Shown here piece by piece: positions 1 through 6,354 of a stretch of DNA of 7,845 nt. The notes under the pieces are model-generated. The model was given only the letters and a program-made list of their open reading frames with translations, did not search any database and was not told where the DNA came from. The translations under genes were made by a program, and so were the position numbers. Source of the stretch: Thermoplasmata archaeon (GTDB lineage Archaea > Thermoplasmatota > Thermoplasmata > Lutacidiplasmatales > UBA184); contig JASHPV010000165.1 of assembly GCA_030037875.1 (NCBI GenBank), positions 1 to 7,845 on the forward strand, given 5' to 3'. Every line of letters begins with the position of its first letter. Position 1 is the stretch's first letter.

Positions 1-2
1 AC

Positions 3-1322
3 TTGATCGAGAGCTTGCCCCCCGTCACCCGGCGGGAGATGCATCGGGTCGTGGCCGAGGGCCTCGAGGCGCTCAGCCCCGAGCCCAATCTCCAGCGCCG
101 TTTCCAGATTGCCGACCACTTCTTCCGGGCGGAAGCGGGCCCCCTCGCGCTCCGACATTTGGTCGAAGCCGCGCATCTCGCCGAGCGGGTACTGGCCTTC
201 GACCCGGCGGAAGCGGCCTTGGCGAAAGCGATCGAATGCATCCCGTCTGCACCGGATCCCTCCCTGGCAGCTCAGGCCATCGAACTCCGACTGGAGCGAG
301 CCAAGCTACTGGCGTTTGGGGGGCGACCGACGGAAGCCGAGTCGCTGATTCCGCAAGCGCTTGAAGCCGCGGAGCGGCGCTCTCCCGGCGAGGGCCAGAT
401 GGAGGAGCTGCTCCTGTCGCTAGTGCAGGTCGTGTACGCGTTGGGACCCCGGCCGACGCTTCGGGACGCTCTGCGGGACGCGGCCGACCGTTTCCAGAGG
501 TTGAAGTGGACGGGGCCCGAGGCCCTGGTGCACACTTTGCTCGCGTATCTCGAAATGCTCGGCGCCCGAGCCGGTGAAGCGGAATCGGAGATCAGCAAGG
601 CCCACGCTCTGTCGTCGAGGCCCGGAGACGAGCTCCCCCGGGTCGCCGGCCTCCTGTTCGACGCGATGATCCAGCTCTGGAATGTCGACGTGGCCCCACC
701 TTCCGTGCCTCGAACGCTGGAGACCGTTCGGCAGCTCCTTCACGGGAGCCACTTGACCGAGCTCGACCTTCTTGCGGCGGTGGTCGACAGCCGGTGGACC
801 GAGTTGCAGGACGGTCGGGACGCCGGCCTCAAGCTGACGGACCGCAGCCTGCTCGTGGCGGAACGCACGGGCACATTGTGGCTTGAGCTCCACTTGCAGG
901 CGCAGCGCGTCGGCCTGCTCCTCGCGGGTGGGGCGCTGCCCGCGCTCCGCGCCCCGCTACGGCGGTGCGAGTTCCTCGTCGAGACTCTCCATCTGGTCCC
1001 GCCGAGTCCTGCGTTGCTCCGAGTCTGGGGTTTCGAAGCCCGGGTCGCCCAGCTCGAGGGCCGGTTCGAGGAGGCCCGGGAGGGGTGGCTGGACATTCTC
1101 GCTCATAGTGGCTACTCGCAGTTGCGGCGCAGCCGGGCCCAGGCACTGCTCCGTCTCGCGGCGCTAAACCTAGAAATGGGCGTCCCGGGCCGCGCGCAGA
1201 AACGGCTCGACCAGCTCCGGGAGGAGGGGCTCGAACCCGACCTGCCGGCGCGCCTGTTCGCCGGCTTGCCCAAGCTCTCCGCCGACATCGCCCGGGCTTC
1301 GAACCCGAAGGCCGGCGGCTAA
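3..1322 (+). CDS. TPR-like helical-repeat protein, 5'-truncated
   Basis: The frame is open from the left edge. The first possible start is a TTG at base 3, but the sequence there already reads like the middle of a protein, so the real start is probably upstream of the window. The visible 439 residues are almost all amphipathic helices rich in Ala, Leu, Arg and Glu, in helix-turn-helix pairs typical of tetratricopeptide repeats. The segment around residues 33-75 (IADHFFRAEAGPLALRHL and what follows) resembles the start of the TPR tail found after the ATPase module in large AAA/STAND signal-transduction ATPases and MalT-like regulators. No ATPase motif, DNA-binding domain or membrane segment is visible; such domains would lie upstream. 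There is no C-terminal LuxR-type HTH, since the protein ends in a short polar tail. Its TAA overlaps the stop codon of the convergent transporter gene. The reading frame is secure; the role as a scaffold or regulator tail is inferred. Confidence 0.8.
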   Translation: MIESLPPVTRREMHRVVAEGLEALSPEPNLQRRFQIADHFFRAEAGPLALRHLVEAAHLAERVLAFDPAEAALAKAIECIPSAPDPSLAAQAIELRLERAKLLAFGGRPTEAESLIPQALEAAERRSPGEGQMEELLLSLVQVVYALGPRPTLRDALRDAADRFQRLKWTGPEALVHTLLAYLEMLGARAGEAESEISKAHALSSRPGDELPRVAGLLFDAMIQLWNVDVAPPSVPRTLETVRQLLHGSHLTELDLLAAVVDSRWTELQDGRDAGLKLTDRSLLVAERTGTLWLELHLQAQRVGLLLAGGALPALRAPLRRCEFLVETLHLVPPSPALLRVWGFEARVAQLEGRFEEAREGWLDILAHSGYSQLRRSRAQALLRLAALNLEMGVPGRAQKRLDQLREEGLEPDLPARLFAGLPKLSADIARASNPKAGG

Positions 1323-1921
1323 CCGAGTATACCGCCGAACAGGGCGGGCTCCACCGCGTAGAGGATCGTCAACACCCCGGCGACCGTGAGGATGACCACT
1401 ATGACTCGTTCGAGCACGCGCGGTTCGACGCGGGCACCTAGACGGGAACCGAGAAATGAGGCGAACGCGGCCACGGAGGCGAGGGCCAGCGCTGCCGCGA
1501 GAAAGACGACGACTAAGTTTCCGAACTCGACGCTGAACAGGATCGTGAAGATCATCGTGGTGTCGCCGAGCTCGAGAAGGAGGATCAGCAGGAACGCCGC
1601 CGTGAACGCCGACCGGCCCGTGGGGGGCTGGCGGTCCTGCTCGGGGACCCAAAGCAGGTACGCCGCGTACGCGAGCAGAACGACCCCACCGCCCACGCGC
1701 ACCCACTCGAGCTCCCGGTGGAACGCGTCCTCGAGGGCGCCTCCCACGCCGACGGAGAGCGCGGTCGTGCCCACGAAGGCGGCCGCCGCCCCGGCCCACG
1801 TTTGGAAGGGCGGGTGCTTCGAACTGAAGGCGATTACCGCGAAGCAGGTTCGGTCGAGCAGCTCGAGCCCGCCGATGACCCCAAAGACGAAGGCGAAGAT
1901 GAACAGCACGCTGGAGGCCAT
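1319..1921 (-). CDS. GDT1/UPF0016 (TMEM165-like) membrane cation transporter
   Basis: A 200-residue hydrophobic protein with about six membrane segments in two halves. Each half carries a version of the family signature E-x-G-D-(K/R)-(T/S): ELLDRT at residues 20-25 and ELGDTT at 117-122. A polar loop (about 92-104, PEQDRQPPTGRSA) separates the halves. Characterised family members move Mn2+ or Ca2+, probably in exchange for protons, and the acidic motifs line the transport path. Both motifs here deviate: Leu replaces the Gly in the first, and Thr replaces the Lys/Arg in the second, so ion selectivity is uncertain. The ATG lies 21 bases after the pyrI stop with only a weak ribosome site, which suggests co-transcription with pyrBI. 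The stop TAG overlaps the stop of the convergent repeat-protein gene (shared CTAA). A pyrimidine link is not obvious; a metal link to zinc-containing PyrI would be speculation. Confidence 0.85.
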   Translation of the reverse strand: MASSVLFIFAFVFGVIGGLELLDRTCFAVIAFSSKHPPFQTWAGAAAAFVGTTALSVGVGGALEDAFHRELEWVRVGGGVVLLAYAAYLLWVPEQDRQPPTGRSAFTAAFLLILLLELGDTTMIFTILFSVEFGNLVVVFLAAALALASVAAFASFLGSRLGARVEPRVLERVIVVILTVAGVLTILYAVEPALFGGILG

Positions 1922-1942
1922 CGGAAGGCTCGGCGCGACACG

Positions 1943-2410
1943 TCAGATGAGATGCGCGAGAAAATCGTCCATCTGGCGTTCGCAATAGACGCACCGCAGC
2001 ACGACGGGCCGGCGCCGCGCGACCTCAAACTCGCTCTCCACGGGTTCGCCTCGATTCGTGATGCAGTTCGGGTTCGGGCAGCGCGCCACCCCCACGATGT
2101 GCTCGGGGAGGTCCACGGGCCGTTTCTCTCGGACCTTGTAGTCCCGGATGATCGAGATCGTGGCGGTGGGAGCGATGAGCGCGATCGCGTTCACTTTCCG
2201 GGGAGAAAGCTCCATGTTCTCCACCTTGACGATGTCCTTCCATCCCATCTTCTGGCTCCGGACATGGAGCGCCACCGAGACGGTGGAGTCCTTGTCGAGG
2301 TCGCCCACCCCGATGATCCGGAGCACCTCGAGCGAGAGCCCGTTCCCGATGTGGTCGATGACGGTACCGTTCCTGATCGGCGTGATCTTTAGTTCGCGCG
2401 GGGCGGCCAT
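1943..2410 (-). CDS. pyrI: Aspartate carbamoyltransferase regulatory chain
   Basis: A 155-residue protein, close to the usual length of about 153. PyrI has no catalytic activity; it binds nucleotide effectors (CTP/UTP inhibit, ATP activates) and clips catalytic trimers into the regulated holoenzyme. The N-terminal allosteric domain carries the effector-site pattern GTVIDHI (residues 15-21) and GWKDIVKVEN (56-65), with conserved Asp19, His20, Lys58 and Lys62. The C-terminal zinc domain has the four expected cysteines, Cys111, Cys116, Cys140 and Cys143 (C-x4-C and C-x2-C). The ATG is five bases after the pyrB stop, and a purine-rich stretch (GGGAAGGGGA) inside the end of pyrB can serve as the ribosome site, so the two genes are almost certainly translated from one mRNA. 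No defect is visible. Confidence 0.97.
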   Translation of the reverse strand: MAAPRELKITPIRNGTVIDHIGNGLSLEVLRIIGVGDLDKDSTVSVALHVRSQKMGWKDIVKVENMELSPRKVNAIALIAPTATISIIRDYKVREKRPVDLPEHIVGVARCPNPNCITNRGEPVESEFEVARRRPVVLRCVYCERQMDDFLAHLI

Positions 2411-2415
2411 GGAAT

Positions 2416-3348
2416 CTAGGTCCCCTTCCCGGTCATCACCAACGAGAGAAGGCCCATCCGTACCGGAACGCCGAGGAACGCTTGCCGGAAGTACGCCGCG
2501 TGCGGACTCGCGTCCACTTCGGGCGCGATCTCCCCAAGCCGGGGCAAGGGATGCATCACAATCAGCCGCTGCTTGGCCCCGGAGAGAATGGCGCTGTCGA
2601 TCCGGTACGAGCCGGCGACCTTGGCGTATTCGGTTTCGTCACCGAACCGTTCCTTCTGGATGCGGGTAACGTAGAGCACGTCCGCGTCGCGGAGGGCCCG
2701 GTGAAGCTGCTCCTCCTCGTGCACTCGCGCTCCCATCTGGTCCAGGTGTTCTGTCACTTCGTCCGGCAGCTTGAGCGAAGGGGGCGAGACGAGGGTGATC
2801 TCCGCGCCGAACAGAGCTAGCGCGTGAGCAAGGGAATGGACCGTCCGGCCATACTTGAGGTCGCCCAGCAAAACGACCCGGAGGCCGCTCAGAGTGCCGT
2901 GGGCCTCCTGAATCGTCGCGAGGTCCGTAAGAGTTTGGGTCGGATGCTGGCCCGCGCCATCTCCCGCATTGATAACGGGCTTATCCGACATCTGGCCCGC
3001 CAATCGGGCGGCGCCCTCGTTCGGGTGCCGGAGGACCAACGCGTCGGCGTACCCCGAGAGCATCCGCACGGTGTCGGAGAGCGTTTCCCCCTTGGCCACC
3101 GAGCTCGTCGTCGGGTCGGCGATGGTTATGGTCCTTCCCCCGAGCCGTTGGGCGGCCGTGTCGAACGATAGGCGCGTGCGCGTAGACGGCTCCAGGAAGG
3201 CGAGTGCCAGGATGGTCCCGTCGAGGCGTCGGTCGATTTTGGACCCCTCCGCGATCGGAATCATCCGATGCGCGACCTTCAGGATCTCCTCGATCTCGTC
3301 CCGTGAAAGGTCTTTGATTGAGATGATGTCGCGGCCCTTGAGCGCCAT
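2416..3348 (-). CDS. pyrB: Aspartate carbamoyltransferase catalytic chain
   Basis: A 310-residue cytoplasmic enzyme of normal length that joins carbamoyl phosphate and L-aspartate to give N-carbamoyl-L-aspartate, the first committed step of de novo pyrimidine synthesis. The carbamoyl-phosphate loop reads FLEPSTRTRLSF (residues 51-62, with STRTR at 55-59). The 80s loop supplied to the neighbouring active site contains Ser82, Ser83 and Lys86. HPTQTLTD (135-142), Arg229 in VTRIQKERF, and HPLPR (266-270) complete the active site and aspartate-binding residues. The companion pyrI shows that the holoenzyme is the regulated type. The ATG at 3348-3346 lies about 29 bases from the centre of an AT-rich box A-like patch, so the message may have almost no leader. 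It is first in the likely pyrB-pyrI-transporter operon. Confidence 0.97.
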   Translation of the reverse strand: MALKGRDIISIKDLSRDEIEEILKVAHRMIPIAEGSKIDRRLDGTILALAFLEPSTRTRLSFDTAAQRLGGRTITIADPTTSSVAKGETLSDTVRMLSGYADALVLRHPNEGAARLAGQMSDKPVINAGDGAGQHPTQTLTDLATIQEAHGTLSGLRVVLLGDLKYGRTVHSLAHALALFGAEITLVSPPSLKLPDEVTEHLDQMGARVHEEEQLHRALRDADVLYVTRIQKERFGDETEYAKVAGSYRIDSAILSGAKQRLIVMHPLPRLGEIAPEVDASPHAAYFRQAFLGVPVRMGLLSLVMTGKGT

Positions 3349-3370
3349 CCGTGCCGCGCAGAGGGGGAGC

Positions 3371-3390
3371 GAAGATAATCATTGTCATGG
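3371..3390. promoter_or_regulatory. Shared divergent box A region between pyrB and the EamA gene
   Basis: This is the only AT-rich patch in the 60 bases between the two divergent genes. On the - strand it reads ATGATTATCTT, centred about 29 bases before the pyrB ATG. On the + strand it reads GATAATCATT, centred about 31 bases before the EamA ATG at 3409. Archaeal box A usually lies 26-27 bases before transcription start, so both mRNAs would begin within a few bases of their start codons. Whether one box works both ways is inferred from spacing only. Confidence 0.5.
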
Positions 3391-3408
3391 TTGTCGCCGG
3401 CCAACGCC

Positions 3409-4335
3409 ATGGCTCGACCCGGCCCGAGTAACTGGATCCTCGCCGTCCTCTACGCGGGGATGGTCGTCGCGTGGGGCCTCAACTTCATTTTTGTGAGGGT
3501 CGGACTGACCGCAAGCCCACCGCTGTGGCTTGCCACTTTTCGCGCTCTCATCGGAACGGCCGGCGTCTCGGTCGGCGTGCTGGCATGGCCTTCCGAAGTC
3601 CGATTAACCCCTCGCGAACGACGAGATGCCTTGCTGATTGGAATCCCGACCACCGGGCTGTTCTTCGGACTCTGGTTCTCGGCGGCGGCGACGGTGCCGC
3701 CGGGCCAAACCGCCGTGATCGTCTACACCTTCCCGCTCTGGGTCGTGGTCCTCTCATTCTTGCTGATGAGCGAACGCGCCCCCCGGGTCGCATGGCTCAG
3801 TGTAATCGTCGGATTCGTGGGAGTGGTCCTGGTCGAGCAACCGTGGAGCGGGTCCTCCGGTAAGATCGCCTTCGCCTCGATTGCGGAGCTGCTGACTGCC
3901 GCGGCCTGCTGGGCGCTCGGAACGGTACTGATCAAGTCCCGGATCCGCGGGCCCGGCTTGCGAACCGCGAACGCGCTCCAACTCTGCAGTGGTACCGTCG
4001 TCCTCATCATCGCCGCCTTGATCTTCGAGCCCCACCCTGCCATCGTGGCATCGTCCAATCTCTTTGTCTCGATCCTTTGGCTGGGCCTCGTCGGCACGGC
4101 CGGCGCCAACGTGGTTTGGTTCATCCTCCTCGAACGGTTCCCGGCCCCCACGGTCAGCACGTGGTCGTTCCTCGTTCCCGTTGTGGCGTTGGTGGCGTCC
4201 GTCGTGATCTTTGGAGAAAGGCTCAACGGCCTCCAGATTGTGGGCGTCGCGGCGGTGCTATTGGGCGCCTTCGTGATTTCTCGTACCTCGGCGGAAGAGC
4301 TGGACCCGCTCGCTCCCGAGCCGGAAAGTAGATAG
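3409..4335 (+). CDS. EamA/DMT-family permease, 10 membrane segments
   Basis: A 308-residue integral membrane protein of the drug/metabolite transporter superfamily, with two tandem EamA repeats of about five helices each. The first repeat begins with WILAVLYAGMVVAWGLNFIF and includes the typical PPLWLATFRALIGTAG stretch. The second begins near ELLTAAACWALGTVLIKSRI and ends with IVGVAAVLLGAFVISRTS, followed by a short acidic tail. Members export amino acids, metabolites or drugs; the substrate cannot be read from the sequence. A TTG nine codons upstream (3382) would extend the frame, but it falls inside the presumed box A, so the ATG at 3409 is preferred. That ATG would be close to leaderless. 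The gene diverges from pyrB, and a functional link to pyrimidines is not evident. Confidence 0.9.
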   Translation: MARPGPSNWILAVLYAGMVVAWGLNFIFVRVGLTASPPLWLATFRALIGTAGVSVGVLAWPSEVRLTPRERRDALLIGIPTTGLFFGLWFSAAATVPPGQTAVIVYTFPLWVVVLSFLLMSERAPRVAWLSVIVGFVGVVLVEQPWSGSSGKIAFASIAELLTAAACWALGTVLIKSRIRGPGLRTANALQLCSGTVVLIIAALIFEPHPAIVASSNLFVSILWLGLVGTAGANVVWFILLERFPAPTVSTWSFLVPVVALVASVVIFGERLNGLQIVGVAAVLLGAFVISRTSAEELDPLAPEPESR

Positions 4336-4348
4336 GCTCCCGACGAGG

Positions 4349-4367
4349 GAAAACACCCCGTATTTTC
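4349..4367 (+). terminator. Possible EamA transcription end (GAAAA...TTTTC)
   Basis: Fourteen bases after the permease stop, GAAAA and TTTTC form five-base inverted arms around nine mostly C-rich bases, and the second arm supplies a TTTT run. Archaeal termination often uses short T runs on the non-template strand. The arm is weak, so this is a tentative site. Confidence 0.25.
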
Positions 4368-4397
4368 ACCTGGCCCGAGGAAGAGAGAATCCGCGTG

Positions 4398-4406
4398 ATT
4401 TTAAGG
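4398..4406 (+). promoter_or_regulatory. Box A of the YbaK-HAD fusion gene
   Basis: ATTTTAAGG is the only TATA-like string just upstream of the fusion gene, and its centre is about 28 bases before the GTG at 4430. That spacing fits an archaeal promoter starting at the GTG itself. It would explain why no ribosome-binding site is seen there. Confidence 0.5.
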
Positions 4407-4429
4407 CGGGCTTCTTCTGTCGCCGAGAC

Positions 4430-5611
4430 GTGTCTGAGACGTCCGCTCTCCGCCACCGTTCCGCTCGAAAGTTCGACGCAGTTCTGGCCTCCGCGGGACT
4501 TATTGGGCGGGTCGTCGAGCTTCCGGATTCGACGCGAACGGCGGAGGAAGCCGCGCGGGCGGTCGGGTGCGAGCTGCGCCAGATTGTGAAGTCGCTCGTC
4601 TTCCGAACCGCGACGTCGGGGAATTCGGTTTTGATCCTCGCGTCGGGGGCGAACCGGGTGGACGAAACATGGATGGCTCGGTATGTGGGGGAAACTCTGG
4701 GTCGGGCCGACCCGGAATTCGTTCGGTCGGTCGCGGGGTTCGCGATCGGAGGAGTCCCCCCGACGGGCCATTTCGAGAGAATCCCGACCTACATCGACTA
4801 CGACCTGCTCGAGCTCTCAGAGGTTTGGGCCGCGGCCGGACATCCCCACGCGGTGTGCCGACTCACCCCGCGGGAACTGCTCGACCTCACTCGGGGCCAG
4901 CCTGTCCCGGTAACGCCTATCCAGGAACCGGCGACCGGAGGGGCACCCTGGGTGACGTTCGATTGCTACGGTACCTTGGTCGACTGGAAAACCGGACTCC
5001 TGCAACAGTTCGACCGGTTGGCCGTCACGGGCTCTGAAGAAGACAGGGATCGACTGTTTGACGCCTACGTGCGGGAAGAACAAGCCCTCGAGACTGTCCC
5101 GTTCCGACCTTATCGCGAAGTCATCGCGGAGGCCGTGTACCGGGCGGCCAATTCAGAAGGGCTCGAACTTTCGCGAGAGAGGGCGAATGAGGTGCCAGAA
5201 TCGATACCCAGTTGGCCGGCTTTTCCGGATACGCGACGAGCTCTCGTCGATCTCCAGCAGCACCAGTACCGAATTGGGGTGCTATCGAACATCGACGCGG
5301 ATTTGATGGAGCGGACGCTGGAGAATCTCGGAGTCCGGGCCGATATCGTGGTAACCGCTGAAGAGGTCCGGTCCTACAAGCCGGCATGGAGCCATTGGAT
5401 CCGGTTCCTCAAGCGAACCGGCACCGCGCCGGACAAGGTCTGGCACGTCTCCGGGAGCTACGACTACGACATCGAGCCCGCGCGAGCTCTTGGGTTTCGA
5501 ACCGTGTACGTCGAAAGATATGCTGGACCTCCCGCCGGAAGGGCAGTCGGAATGTCGGTGCCTGGTCTGGAGGGGCTGGCTGGGCGGCTTCAGCAAGGCT
5601 CGCTACCTTAG
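4430..5611 (+). CDS. Fusion: YbaK/ProX-type tRNA deacylase domain + type II HAD hydrolase
   Basis: One uninterrupted 393-codon frame holds two domains normally on separate proteins. Residues 11-157 are a YbaK/ProX editing domain, which hydrolyses mischarged aminoacyl-tRNA: ELRQIVKSLVF with the expected Lys54, then LILASGANRVD (69-78), FAIGGVPPTGH (104-114) and a YIDYDLL strand. A Pro-rich linker (158-173) leads to a haloacid-dehalogenase type II-like domain. Its motif I is FDCYGTLVDW with nucleophile Asp178 and Thr182, motif II is LSN (285-287), motif III is Lys317 in SYKP, and motif IV has Asp345 and Asp347 in GSYDYDIEPARALGF. All key residues of both halves are present, so both may be active; the HAD substrate is unknown. 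The GTG start is chosen because no upstream in-frame start is visible and a box A lies about 28 bases before it. An internal GTG at 4952 follows a GGAGGGG and might also yield a free HAD protein. The gene converges on the zinc-ribbon gene, with 17 bases between the stops. Confidence 0.9.
   Translation: MSETSALRHRSARKFDAVLASAGLIGRVVELPDSTRTAEEAARAVGCELRQIVKSLVFRTATSGNSVLILASGANRVDETWMARYVGETLGRADPEFVRSVAGFAIGGVPPTGHFERIPTYIDYDLLELSEVWAAAGHPHAVCRLTPRELLDLTRGQPVPVTPIQEPATGGAPWVTFDCYGTLVDWKTGLLQQFDRLAVTGSEEDRDRLFDAYVREEQALETVPFRPYREVIAEAVYRAANSEGLELSRERANEVPESIPSWPAFPDTRRALVDLQQHQYRIGVLSNIDADLMERTLENLGVRADIVVTAEEVRSYKPAWSHWIRFLKRTGTAPDKVWHVSGSYDYDIEPARALGFRTVYVERYAGPPAGRAVGMSVPGLEGLAGRLQQGSLP
4937..4954 (+). 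promoter_or_regulatory. Internal Shine-Dalgarno and GTG at the domain boundary
   Basis: GGAGGGG (4937-4943) is followed after eight bases by an in-frame GTG (4952-4954), the Val175 codon. It lies three codons before the HAD nucleophile Asp, where stand-alone family members commonly begin (VTFDCYGTL). This could be a secondary start or a relic of two once-separate genes. It could also be chance in GC-rich DNA. Confidence 0.35.
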
Positions 5612-5628
5612 AAGTACGACCCGCCAGT

Positions 5629-5871
5629 TCACTCCTCGCTCTTTCCGAGCCAGTAGATCCGGCAAGCAACGCATCGATGGGAGAGGGGAGGTTTCGGCTC
5701 GAGTCGGGGAAGCTTGGCTCGGGGATAGACAATCTCCCAGTTCTGCCATTCGGAATATTCTGGACCGTTCTGGCCCTGTTTAGGCGCATGCCACCCGAGA
5801 CCCCGGCCGGTGAGGTAGCCCGGTTCCATCGGTCGATGACAGTTAGGACACTCAATGGGACTCTCGAGCAT
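5629..5871 (-). CDS. Small zinc-ribbon protein, DUF6487-like
   Basis: An 80-residue protein with two cysteine knuckles, CPNC (Cys8, Cys11) and CVAC (Cys67, Cys70), which could hold one zinc ion. The pattern CPxCxxxMxxGYL near the N-terminus, an aromatic GLGWH segment (25-28) and a second knuckle at the far end match the general plan of DUF6487-type small zinc ribbons, whose function is not known. The assignment is from pattern memory. There is no signal peptide or membrane segment. The ATG has a good ribosome site, AAGGAG (5882-5877), five bases upstream. A T/A-rich string (TTGAAAATC, 5934-5926) about 27 bases before a palindrome at 5894-5908 may be its box A. It lies downstream of the RNase P RNA gene on the same strand, so readthrough from that gene is possible. 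Confidence 0.65.
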   Translation of the reverse strand: MLESPIECPNCHRPMEPGYLTGRGLGWHAPKQGQNGPEYSEWQNWEIVYPRAKLPRLEPKPPLSHRCVACRIYWLGKSEE

Positions 5872-5893
5872 CGGGGCTCCTTAGGTCTACCTT

Positions 5894-5908
5894 CCTGAAA
5901 TCTTCAGG
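5894..5908. promoter_or_regulatory. Operator-like palindrome before the zinc-ribbon gene
   Basis: CCTGAA-ATC-TTCAGG is a perfect inverted repeat with six-base arms. It lies 23-37 bases before the start codon, about where transcription would begin if TTGAAAATC (5934-5926) is box A. Position and symmetry suit a dimeric repressor site. In RNA it could only make a small hairpin with a three-base loop. Confidence 0.35.
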
Positions 5909-5996
5909 GATCTACGGGCAATGCAGATTTTCAACGGGAAGGGAGCGAGAGGGGGCGGCGAAAGCGACCGCTGGCGCGTTGACCCGATGGGAGACA

Positions 5997-6018
5997 CCCC
6001 GGCGATTGCTCGCCGGGG
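5997..6018 (-). other. Perfect 9-bp hairpin with GCAA loop after the RNase P RNA
   Basis: On the - strand the arms CCCCGGCGA and TCGCCGGGG pair without mismatch around GCAA, a stable GNRA tetraloop. The hairpin begins two to three bases after the closing P1 helix of the RNase P RNA. No T run follows (GTGTCTCCC), so it is not a classical intrinsic terminator. It may block 3' trimming, mark the 3' end, or slow polymerase. A weaker hairpin (GCGG-CG, loop, CG-CCGC) sits at 5955-5971. The remaining DNA between 5872 and 6020 shows only the zinc-ribbon leader. Confidence 0.6.
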
Positions 6019-6020
6019 CG

Positions 6021-6333
6021 GCCAGGTCGCGGTAGTAAGCCCCTTTCTGTTTCAGGCAGCATTCGACTGCGCGCCTTCCTCGACGGTCGGGAAGCCTTCT
6101 TCCTCCCGTCTCCTAGGGCTTGCTCCTGGGGAGTCGGCCGTTTCAGCATATCCCGAGGGATCCTCCGGCGCAACGCCTTCACCGTGCCCTCGGACTGTGT
6201 CGTTTCTGCTCCGTGGCTCGCGCTCTCGCCCGACGGGTTCCCACCCGTCCCCACGGCTTCCGGAGAGGGGACTTTCCTCAGCGGTCGGTTGTTGCCAACA
6301 CGGACCACCGTCAGCTGCCCTCCGCCTCCTGGC
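6021..6333 (-). ncRNA. rnpB: RNase P RNA (archaeal type)
   Basis: RNase P RNA is the catalytic RNA that removes 5' leaders from pre-tRNAs. Read on the - strand, the conserved blocks appear in order: GAGGAAAGTCC (6279-6269, CR-I), CAGAAACGACAC (6208-6197, CR-II region), GAAACGG (6144-6138, CR-III), and ACAGAAAGGGGCTTA (6050-6036, CR-V), preceded by the archaeal-like GTCGAATGCTGCC. The core helices can be drawn. P4 pairs AAG-U-CCCC with GGGGCUU, leaving the universally bulged U. P2 is GGCAGC (6319-6314) with GCTGCC (6060-6055). P1 is GCCAGG (6333-6328) with CCTGGC (6026-6021), plus GCGG with CCGC across a two-base purine mismatch. The ends are set by P1 and are good to a few bases. The length of about 313 fits archaeal type A RNAs. 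Transcription probably starts from a box A 27 bases upstream. Confidence 0.94.
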
Positions 6334-6354
6334 AGGCGCACCCACGAGGAGCGA

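Noticed and set aside
1222..1306. TTCGAACCC-like strings resembling a tRNA T-loop
   Set aside because: They lie in the coding frame of the repeat protein and no acceptor, D or anticodon arms can be drawn around them.
1170..1994. A 274-codon - frame
   Set aside because: An Arg-rich shadow in another frame of the transporter and pyrI; no recognisable domain and it conflicts with well-supported genes.
2434..2440. GTGATGA (- strand) resembling box C inside the end of pyrB
   Set aside because: No CUGA at guide distance, no second box pair and no closing stem; it encodes conserved pyrB residues.
2482..3496. Several + frames antisense to pyrB (e.g. 2482-2820, 2824-3171, 2969-3496)
   Set aside because: GC-rich antisense shadows of pyrB with no independent start signals or domains.
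4004..4012. ATGATGA-like box on the - strand inside the permease gene
   Set aside because: No D box or closing stem follows; it encodes hydrophobic residues of a membrane helix.
5386..5898. A 170-codon + frame over the end of the fusion gene and the zinc-ribbon gene
   Set aside because: It overlaps two better-supported genes on opposite strands and has no domain pattern.
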